DNA from: a virus
Reading direction: 5' to 3' (one strand)
IMG/VR virus record: IMGVR_UViG_3300046009_001904
Coordinates: 1 to 41,651 of that record
Length of the DNA stretch: 41,651 nucleotides
Shown here: positions 21,965-27,657 of the stretch, in pieces
Position numbering within the stretch: the stretch's first letter is position 1
How the letters are laid out: every line of letters starts with the position of its first letter
The notes under the pieces: generated by a model
What the model was told of the DNA's origin: nothing
Database searches by the model: none
Seen by the model: only the letters and a program-made list of their open reading frames with translations
Program-made: the position numbers and the translations under genes

Positions 21965-22577
21965 AGACCCCCGTTTACAATGGTGTAGATCCTGGGCGGA
22001 TAGTATAACCGAGACAGAAATCGATGCTACAAAAGTTATATTAATTTTTTTAAGGGAAGTAGGTTGGGATTACGTACAAGAGTATGAAATAAAAAGCATA
22101 GGAAAGTATATTGACTTCTATGTTAAAGCGCCATATGAAGACGGGTTTATCTTCTTTGGGATTGAATGTAAAAAACAATTAAGTTATGACACAAATGCTA
22201 CTGAGTTTGCAGGCTATGTAGAACAAGCAGGTGCATATGCAAGGGAATTAAAAGCGCCAGTATTTATAGGGCCACTCGTAGATAATTTTAATTTGTCAGA
22301 TATGTATCAAGGTGGACCACGTCTTACATCGGTAGCGGCCGCTAGTATTTTTGGGGGCAGATTTAACGTAGGTATTATGGGATTTAGTTATAGTTACTCA
22401 CGTCTAGGAATAGGAACCTCGACTGCTATATTTGCGTTAAGGGGCAGTGCGTTTTGGAAGGACGGAAAATTTAATCCTAAACGTGTTAACATAGTCACCA
22501 CAACTGGATCTAAAAAGACTCGCACACCATTAAGAATATATAGAAGGAAAAATGAAACCGTATTACGAGATCGGTAG
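21939..22577 (+). CDS. Putative PD-(D/E)XK-type nuclease
   Basis: A 212-aa protein if started at ATG 21939 (within the end of the polymerase gene; GTG 21927 and ATG 21951 are alternatives). The core KYIDFYVKAP...FFGIECKKQ gives D59, E76 and K78, the D-x(n)-E-x-K pattern of restriction-endonuclease-like nucleases. The remainder includes an aromatic/Gly-rich segment (GIMGFSYSYSRLGIG) I do not recognise. The overlap with polymerase suggests a replication or recombination nuclease; a restriction-like or homing function is also possible. Confidence 0.6.
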   Translation: MAQVMAIARDPRLQWCRSWADSITETEIDATKVILIFLREVGWDYVQEYEIKSIGKYIDFYVKAPYEDGFIFFGIECKKQLSYDTNATEFAGYVEQAGAYARELKAPVFIGPLVDNFNLSDMYQGGPRLTSVAAASIFGGRFNVGIMGFSYSYSRLGIGTSTAIFALRGSAFWKDGKFNPKRVNIVTTTGSKKTRTPLRIYRRKNETVLRDR

Positions 22578-23046
22578 TAAGTCTACTATATATAAAAACT
22601 TACAAGACTTTGCATTTAGCCCATCAGAGTGGATGCCGTACTATAACTTTAATGCAAAGCGTGTCCCGCCTGAAATTATATTCCAAGACGAATTCTTTAT
22701 ATGGTTATCTCATCGATTTAGTTTTGTAGCGGGTATTCTTAAACTGGACCCATACATCTGTTATGATTGGCATACAGATACTAGACGCGGCGTTGGCATT
22801 AATATGTTATTGACCCCTGAGGCGCGAAGTATTTGTGCGTTTGCTCCCAACAAAGAGGGGGCGGTATTTAAAATAGAAGAATTAAAATATAAGCCTTCAA
22901 CATACTATTTATTTAATACGCAGGTGCCACACACAGTGTATAATTTTGAAACTACAAGATACTTGTTAAGCATTGAGTTTGCTAAAGATAAAGAACAATT
23001 AACGTATGAAAAACTACTTAAGGAAGTGATGGTTGATTATGAGTAA
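22552..23046 (+). CDS. 2OG-Fe(II) oxygenase-like protein
   Basis: A 164-aa protein with DWHTDTRRGVGINMLL (H74, D76), PHTVYNFETTRYLLSIEF (H127, R136) in the HxD...H...R order of 2-oxoglutarate/Fe(II) dioxygenases, within a double-stranded beta-helix of the right length. Phage members hydroxylate nucleotides, proteins or small molecules; the substrate is unknown here. It overlaps the nuclease gene by 26 bases and has AAGGAA before its ATG. Lying between polymerase and nucleases, DNA or DNA-protein modification is an attractive but untested idea. Confidence 0.7.
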   Translation: MKPYYEIGSKSTIYKNLQDFAFSPSEWMPYYNFNAKRVPPEIIFQDEFFIWLSHRFSFVAGILKLDPYICYDWHTDTRRGVGINMLLTPEARSICAFAPNKEGAVFKIEELKYKPSTYYLFNTQVPHTVYNFETTRYLLSIEFAKDKEQLTYEKLLKEVMVDYE

Positions 23047-23215
23047 GAATACTTCAAGAAATGACGTGACAGGTGATTGGTTACATAGCAAACCTAATAA
23101 TGAAATGTTTGAAAAGAATTTTGATTTGATCTTTCGTAAAAAGAAACCCGAAGTATTAGCCGAGTATGAACTTAATAAATCGACGGGGAACGTTCAGAAA
23201 GTAGATAAAAAATAA
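23039..23215 (+). CDS. Small basic hypothetical protein
   Basis: A 58-aa Lys/Asn-rich protein from the ATG at 23039, overlapping the oxygenase stop. It contains DVTGDWLHSKPNNEMFEKNF. I recall similar short TGDxLxSKxxNxxY-type proteins in phage replication modules, with no known role. taATG joins it to the next gene. Confidence 0.65.
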   Translation: MSKNTSRNDVTGDWLHSKPNNEMFEKNFDLIFRKKKPEVLAEYELNKSTGNVQKVDKK

Positions 23216-23871
23216 TGGCTCAATACACATGGTCTTACTCGGCATTAAAAGAATACGAGAACTGCCCTAAGAAGTATTATGAAATAAGAGTTGCTCAGAA
23301 CTATACGGTCATTCCTTCGGAACAAATGATCTATGGAACAGAAGTTCATAAAGCTTTAGAAGACTATGTTAAAGATGGTAAAGAACTTGCACTTAATTAT
23401 CTTAGATTCAAACCCGCAGCAGACGCACTTATAGATATCCCTGGCGAAAAATATCCTGAATATGAGATGGCTTTGTTTAGAGATAAAACTCCGTGTGATT
23501 TTGCAGATTCAAATCGTTGGGTGCGGGGTATTGTTGACTTACTTATTGTAGATGGCGACTATGCTTTTATTGTTGATTATAAAACAGGCAGTAGTAAGTA
23601 TCCCGATCCTAAACAGTTAAGACTGATGTCACTTATGACGTTTGCACATTTTCCAAATGTCAACAAGATTAAAGCAGGGTTATTATTTGTGATGCACGGT
23701 TCTTTTGTCACAGAAGAATACACAAGAGAGGAACTAGATAAATCTTGGGCTAAGTTTGATGGCCCACTAGGTAGACTAGATAACTCATATGACAATAATG
23801 TATGGCCGCCAAACCCTACACCTCTTTGTAAATATTGTCCAGTAAAGAGTTGTGACTTCAATAGAGGATGA
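23215..23871 (+). CDS. Cas4/RecB-like PD-(D/E)XK exonuclease with Fe-S cysteines
   Basis: A 218-aa protein with SYSALKEYENCPKKYY at the N-terminus (C17), GTEVHKALE (H45), GIVDLLIV (D108), FIVDYKTG (D121, K123), QLRLMSLM (Q134) and a C-terminal CKYCPVKSC (C205, C208, C213). The nuclease motifs I-III plus one N-terminal and three C-terminal Cys is the layout of Cas4 and AddB-type nucleases that hold a 4Fe-4S cluster. Probable role: processing DNA ends in replication or recombination. There are no Cas1 or CRISPR elements nearby, so this is a phage recombination enzyme rather than an adaptation protein. Confidence 0.88.
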   Translation: MAQYTWSYSALKEYENCPKKYYEIRVAQNYTVIPSEQMIYGTEVHKALEDYVKDGKELALNYLRFKPAADALIDIPGEKYPEYEMALFRDKTPCDFADSNRWVRGIVDLLIVDGDYAFIVDYKTGSSKYPDPKQLRLMSLMTFAHFPNVNKIKAGLLFVMHGSFVTEEYTREELDKSWAKFDGPLGRLDNSYDNNVWPPNPTPLCKYCPVKSCDFNRG

Positions 23872-23883
23872 TATAATACGCCT

Positions 23884-24198
23884 ATGCCTTATACTACAAA
23901 ACCTAGACCCTACAAACACGAATACGACATGGAGAAGAAACGTGGTGAACACGATCGTCGCATGGAAAGACAACGTGCTCGTCGTACGCTAGATAAAAAA
24001 GGTAAGGACACTAATGGCAACGGTAAAGCCGATGCTAGAGAAGGTAAAGATGTAGCTCATGTAAGAGCTCTTGACAAAGGTGGATCTAATAAGGACGGCG
24101 TCCGTATTCAGTCTGCTTCAAAAAACCGTTCATTCAAACGGGACTCAAAAGGTAATTTAGTTTCAGAAGTAAGTAAGAAAGAACGTAAGAAAAGATAG
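23884..24198 (+). CDS. Basic HNH-like protein
   Basis: A 104-aa very basic protein. The first half is Arg/Lys/Glu-rich helix, then GKDTNGNGKADAREGKD, and a C-terminal DVAHVRALDKGGSNKDG...SASKNRS segment that resembles the D-H-x-x-PLSKGGxN...N core of HNH nucleases with the first His of the pair replaced (AHV instead of DHK). It may be an inactive or altered HNH domain. It is followed by a strong promoter for the helicase gene. Confidence 0.6.
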   Translation: MPYTTKPRPYKHEYDMEKKRGEHDRRMERQRARRTLDKKGKDTNGNGKADAREGKDVAHVRALDKGGSNKDGVRIQSASKNRSFKRDSKGNLVSEVSKKERKKR

Positions 24199-24209
24199 TT
24201 AAGTTTTAC

Positions 24210-24238
24210 TTGACATCAGTCAAGACCTAGTTTATAGT
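24210..24238 (+). promoter_or_regulatory. Strong sigma70-like promoter of the helicase operon
   Basis: TTGACA (24210-24215), exactly 17 bases, TATAGT (24233-24238): a perfect -35 and 5/6 at -10. The start point would be near 24245, just where a perfect hairpin begins. Confidence 0.8.
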
Positions 24239-24244
24239 TATCGA

Positions 24245-24266
24245 AAGTCTCGGTGAGACTTAGTCT
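24245..24266 (+). promoter_or_regulatory. 5'-terminal hairpin and palindrome in the helicase leader
   Basis: AAGTCTC-GGT-GAGACTT (24245-24261) is a perfect 7-bp stem located at the predicted 5' end of the transcript. It overlaps AGACT-T-AGTCT (24256-24266), a second perfect palindrome. AAGGA follows before the ATG at 24276. It could stabilise the mRNA 5' end or be an operator. Confidence 0.6.
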
Positions 24267-24275
24267 AAGGATAGT

Positions 24276-25841
24276 ATGCAAATTATTGACAATACCGCAA
24301 TACAACTCACTGTGCCAGAACACATCGTTCCGCATATCACAAGCAGTATAGAAAAATCCGAAATTATAAGTAGACAAGGTAACCTCGCTGAGATGGTTAT
24401 ATATTGGGGCGTTGAAGAGATGACCCAGTTAAATCGTCTTGCATCGTTTAGAAACAATCTACCTTCACCTATGTCACGTGATTATAAATGGTCAGGATTG
24501 TATACACCGTTCGACCACCAAAAAGTTACCGCAGAATTTTTAAGTATCAACCACAGAGCATTTTGTTTTAACGAGGCCGGCACTGGAAAAACATCGTCAG
24601 TACTTTGGGCAGCTGATTATCTAATGACGCTAGGTAAAGTCAAACGTGTTCTTATTATATGTCCTTTATCTATTATGTATTCTGCGTGGCAAGGCGACGT
24701 ATACAACACGTGCATGCATCGTTCGGTTAGTGTTGCACATGGTACTGCCGAGAAACGTAAAAAAATTATTAACAACTCATATGAATTTATCATCATTAAC
24801 TACGATGGTGTAGGCGTAATAAGAGAAGATATAGAAAAAGGTGGATTTGATTTGATCGTGATTGACGAAGCGAATGCATACAAGAGTCCTTCTACAACTC
24901 GCTGGAAGACGCTAGCTAAAATATTAAAACCTGAAACAAGACTATGGATGTTAACAGGTACACCGGCATCTCAATCACCCGTCGATGCATTCGGTCTAGC
25001 TAGATTAGTATGTCCACAACGTGTGCCTAAATTTTCAGCAGCGTGGCGTGACAAGGTTATGTATCAGAAGTCAAGATTTAAATGGTTACCAAAAGCTAAT
25101 GCTAAAGATGAAGTATTTAAAGCATTGAAACCTGCGATACGATTCGCCAAGAATGATTGCTTAGATTTACCTGATGTCATGTATCAAACACGAGACATAC
25201 CTTTAACGGCACAGGTACAAAAATATTATAAGTTACTTAAAGATGAAATGCTTATTCAAGCTGCAGGAGAACAGATCAGCACGGTCAATGCTGCGGCCAA
25301 CCTTAACAAGCTATTACAAATATCAGGAGGCGCAGTCTACACAGATAAAAAAGAAGTTGTTGAGTTTGATATATCACCGCGTCTATCTGCATTGATGGAA
25401 GTAATTGATGAGACAGAACATAAAATAATTGTGTTTGTACCTTATAGACATACGATTGAAGTGCTAGCTAGGTTCTTACATGATAAAGGGATTATGGCCG
25501 AGGTTATTAACGGAGCTGTAACAGCAACCCATCGAGCTAATATTATTAATAGGTTTCAAACAGTTGAAGATCCAAGAGTATTAATCATACAACCCCAAGC
25601 CGCTTCTCACGGAGTGACGCTAACTGCAGCAAACACGGTTGTATTTTGGTCTCCGGTATTAAGCGTTGAAACTTACTTACAATGTATTGCCCGTATGGAT
25701 CGGGTAGGACAACAGAATAAGATGACTGTAGTTCATTTACAGGGGTCTGAAGTAGAGAAGAGGATGTATAAGATGTTGCAAGGCAAAGTAGATTTACATA
25801 GTAAATTAGTTGATTTATATCGAGAGGAGTTAGAAGAATGA
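24276..25841 (+). CDS. SNF2-type (SF2) helicase
   Basis: A 521-aa protein with NEAGTGKTSS (Walker A, GTGKT 102-106), VIDEANAYKS (motif II as DEAN, 197-200), MLTGTPASQ (motif III, 226-230) and QCIARMDRVGQQ (469-480, motif VI in the Q..RxxRxGQ form of SNF2 proteins). Such phage helicases may open the replication bubble, remodel branches or drive strand exchange. It starts its own transcription unit (promoter 24210) and overlaps the next gene by 4 bases. Motif II DEAN in place of DEAH is a permitted variant. Confidence 0.92.
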   Translation: MQIIDNTAIQLTVPEHIVPHITSSIEKSEIISRQGNLAEMVIYWGVEEMTQLNRLASFRNNLPSPMSRDYKWSGLYTPFDHQKVTAEFLSINHRAFCFNEAGTGKTSSVLWAADYLMTLGKVKRVLIICPLSIMYSAWQGDVYNTCMHRSVSVAHGTAEKRKKIINNSYEFIIINYDGVGVIREDIEKGGFDLIVIDEANAYKSPSTTRWKTLAKILKPETRLWMLTGTPASQSPVDAFGLARLVCPQRVPKFSAAWRDKVMYQKSRFKWLPKANAKDEVFKALKPAIRFAKNDCLDLPDVMYQTRDIPLTAQVQKYYKLLKDEMLIQAAGEQISTVNAAANLNKLLQISGGAVYTDKKEVVEFDISPRLSALMEVIDETEHKIIVFVPYRHTIEVLARFLHDKGIMAEVINGAVTATHRANIINRFQTVEDPRVLIIQPQAASHGVTLTAANTVVFWSPVLSVETYLQCIARMDRVGQQNKMTVVHLQGSEVEKRMYKMLQGKVDLHSKLVDLYREELEE

Positions 25842-26263
25842 GTGAAGAAATAGTAGAGAAGCAAGATTATAAACTTGATGAATTAGTCAAAACTTATTTG
25901 ACAATCAGATTAGCACGTGATAATCTAGCTAGGCAATTTGAATTAAAGGACGCTGAATTAAAGGCGGAAATGATTCAATTAGAACAAGTAATGCTAGTCG
26001 CCTGCAATGATATTAATGCTGACAGTATACGTACAGGGAATGGAACTATTATTAAAACTACTAGGGAAAACTTTGTATGTAATGATTGGGATAACTTTAA
26101 AGATTACATCAAGCAACACGATGCCTTGGAGTTATTACAACAACGGATACATCAAGCTAATTTTAAAGAGTTCATTGCAAACAAAACTGAAGAAGGATTA
26201 CCTCCGGGCATCAGCGCGTTGCGTGAGTTAAGTGTAGTAGTTAGAAAACCAAGTAAACAATAG
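25838..26263 (+). CDS. Conserved replication-module protein, Gam-like helical
   Basis: A 141-aa protein with a long N-terminal helix pair (about 12-60, RLARDNLARQFELKDAELKA), then ADSIRTGNGTIIKTTRENFV and HDALELLQQRIHQANFKEF, and a GLPPGISALRELSVVVRKP end. I recall this pattern, AESIRTxxGTxxxTTR...HDALELLxxRV, from many phages, always near helicases and ssDNA-binding proteins, without known function. Co-translated with the helicase (ATGA overlap). Confidence 0.7.
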   Translation: MSEEIVEKQDYKLDELVKTYLTIRLARDNLARQFELKDAELKAEMIQLEQVMLVACNDINADSIRTGNGTIIKTTRENFVCNDWDNFKDYIKQHDALELLQQRIHQANFKEFIANKTEEGLPPGISALRELSVVVRKPSKQ

Positions 26264-26271
26264 GAGCACAT

Positions 26272-27243
26272 ATGAGTACCGATTTAATTAGTATATTGCA
26301 ACAGAACACAGCACTTGTTCAAACAGGTGTTGACGAAGATACCCTTGCGGTTGCAGGGGGTAGTGGTAATCAATCAAAAAGAATTTCTATCAAAGGTGGT
26401 GTATTCCGTAAAGTTGTCGGTGGAAAAGAAGTAGCACTCATCGAAGACAGGCATATGGATGTTATCTTTGTTAAGATGGCACACGACCCTTCGAGAATGT
26501 TTTATTCATCAGGATATAAAGAAGGTGAAAAGGTTAGTCCTGTATGTTGGTCTAGTAATTCTAAGACGCCTGATAAAGAAGTTAAAACACCTCAAGCACC
26601 TACATGTGACTCATGTAAACATAGCGTAAAAGGTTCAGGTCCTAATGGTACAGGTACAGCATGTCGTATTTCTTGGAGAACCGCAGTTGTATTACCAAGC
26701 GATCCTGCTGGCGACGTACTTCAATTAGTTATTCCAGGCAAATCATGTTGGGGTGAAGGCGATGCAAACAGACGTCCGTTCCAACCTTACATTAGAAACT
26801 TAAAAGATTTAAATATCAGTAAAGACGTTCTTGTAACTAAGATGTCGTTTGATACCCGATCAGAAGCACCACGATTATTATTCTCTATGCATGCTCCAGT
26901 ACCACCAGAGTTAAGAGACGCTATCGTAAAACAATCCCAATCTCTTGCGGCTGAGCAAGCAGTTAAGTTAACTGTATATCAAGCACCAGAGAATTTGTTA
27001 GACGATGGAGCTCCATCAGCACCTGCGATTGCACCGACAGTGGTAGCTAGTACGACTACAGCGCCTCCTGTTCAAGCTGCACCGCAACCTACTCCGGCAG
27101 TACAACCTACTCCGGCAGTACAACCTGTAGTGCAAGGCGATGTCATTGTAGAAGAGCCAGTATTAAGACCTTCAGAAACACCGCCACAACCACAAGTAAA
27201 AGATGTTAGTAGTATCTTAAGCAAATGGGGGGCGAAGAGTTAA
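26272..27243 (+). CDS. Candidate ssDNA-binding protein with zinc motif
   Basis: A 323-aa protein: residues 30-90 beta-rich (KRISIKGGVFRKVVGGKEVALI), a Cys cluster CDSCKHSVKG...C (CxxC plus later Cys), a second beta-rich part, and a long Pro/Ala/Thr/Val linker (about 245-305) ending in a short SSILSKWGAKS tail. The linker holds an 18-base tandem duplication. The layout, a beta-rich core with zinc and a flexible tail, is reminiscent of ssDNA-binding proteins, and its position after the helicase fits. I recall relatives in uncultured aquatic phages. The function is inferred. Confidence 0.6.
   Translation: MSTDLISILQQNTALVQTGVDEDTLAVAGGSGNQSKRISIKGGVFRKVVGGKEVALIEDRHMDVIFVKMAHDPSRMFYSSGYKEGEKVSPVCWSSNSKTPDKEVKTPQAPTCDSCKHSVKGSGPNGTGTACRISWRTAVVLPSDPAGDVLQLVIPGKSCWGEGDANRRPFQPYIRNLKDLNISKDVLVTKMSFDTRSEAPRLLFSMHAPVPPELRDAIVKQSQSLAAEQAVKLTVYQAPENLLDDGAPSAPAIAPTVVASTTTAPPVQAAPQPTPAVQPTPAVQPVVQGDVIVEEPVLRPSETPPQPQVKDVSSILSKWGAKS
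27085..27126 (+). repeat. 18-bp tandem repeat in the Pro/Ala linker
   Basis: Two exact copies of an 18-base unit (27085-27102 and 27103-27120; starts CAACCTACTCCGG) plus the first 6 bases of a third. Encodes QPTPAV twice in the candidate ssDNA-binding protein. Confidence 0.9.
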
Positions 27244-27245
27244 TC

Positions 27246-27557
27246 ATGGCTAGACCTTACAGCGAGAAATATTTATTAAGTATTGATAAGTTAGATCCAA
27301 CTAGAGCGGGTGTTCAGCTAGGTAAACTTTGTGTGCAGGCTAATCTGCCTATAACATATATTGCCAAAGCTTTTAATGTATCAAGAATGTCTATACATAG
27401 TTGGTTCAGAGGTCAGTACATAAGAGAAAAAAATTATTTTAAGATTGATAACTTCTTAAAAATAGTGCAGACAGAATTAGATAAAGGCTCACTGCCTGCG
27501 CCTAGTTTAGAAGAAGCTAAAAAATTTATTGATAAGAAGATTATCGACAAGATATAA
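27246..27557 (+). CDS. HTH DNA-binding protein
   Basis: A 103-aa basic protein with ITYIAKAFNVSRMSIHSWFRG (about 36-56), a typical helix-turn-helix of the Cro/XRE type in which IAKAFNVS is helix 2 and RMSIHSWFRG the recognition helix. The C-terminal part is helical and Lys-rich. The start is the ATG at 27246, 3 bases after the preceding stop. It lies directly before a promoter and a regulated leader, so it could control the primase gene; this is inference. Confidence 0.75.
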   Translation: MARPYSEKYLLSIDKLDPTRAGVQLGKLCVQANLPITYIAKAFNVSRMSIHSWFRGQYIREKNYFKIDNFLKIVQTELDKGSLPAPSLEEAKKFIDKKIIDKI

Positions 27558-27571
27558 AAAAGTAGTAAAAT
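27544..27571 (+). promoter_or_regulatory. Candidate promoter of the primase gene
   Basis: TCGACA (27544-27549), 16-base spacer, TAAAAT (27566-27571), 5/6 for both hexamers. It overlaps the end of the HTH gene. The predicted start, near 27577, coincides with the first base of the hairpin at 27576. Confidence 0.5.
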
Positions 27572-27575
27572 AGAG

Positions 27576-27620
27576 ATTCCTCCGTGGTATTTGAAAAAAC
27601 GCAATTTATTGCGGAGGAGT
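27576..27620 (+). promoter_or_regulatory. Hairpin that hides the primase ribosome-binding site
   Basis: ATTCCTCCG (27576-27584) pairs with CGGAGGAGT (27612-27620) as a 9-bp stem with one G-T pair and covers the whole GGAGGAG site. Inside the loop CGCAAT-TT-ATTGCG (ending about 27613) can form another hairpin that shares bases with the first. The two forms exclude one another, as in a translational switch. Confidence 0.6.
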
Positions 27621-27624
27621 ACTG

Positions 27625-27657
27625 TTGACTAAAAAAATAGAAAGTCACTGCAAATGA
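27625..27657 (+). CDS. Ten-codon leader ORF before the primase
   Basis: TTG start at 27625, 5 bases after GGAGGAG, then nine codons (TKKIESHCK) and TGA whose first two bases overlap the ATG of the primase gene (ATGA). The strong ribosome site is spaced for this TTG, not for the ATG at 27654. It may be a leader peptide that couples translation to the primase; it is too short for homology support. Confidence 0.4.
   Translation: MTKKIESHCK

Noticed and set aside
23215-23871. Cas4 as part of a CRISPR adaptation system
   Set aside because: No Cas1, Cas2 or repeat array is present; single Cas4/RecB-like nucleases are common in phages.
27246-27557. HTH protein as lysogeny repressor
   Set aside because: No integrase, no divergent cro-like partner and no peptidase domain; a local regulator is more likely.
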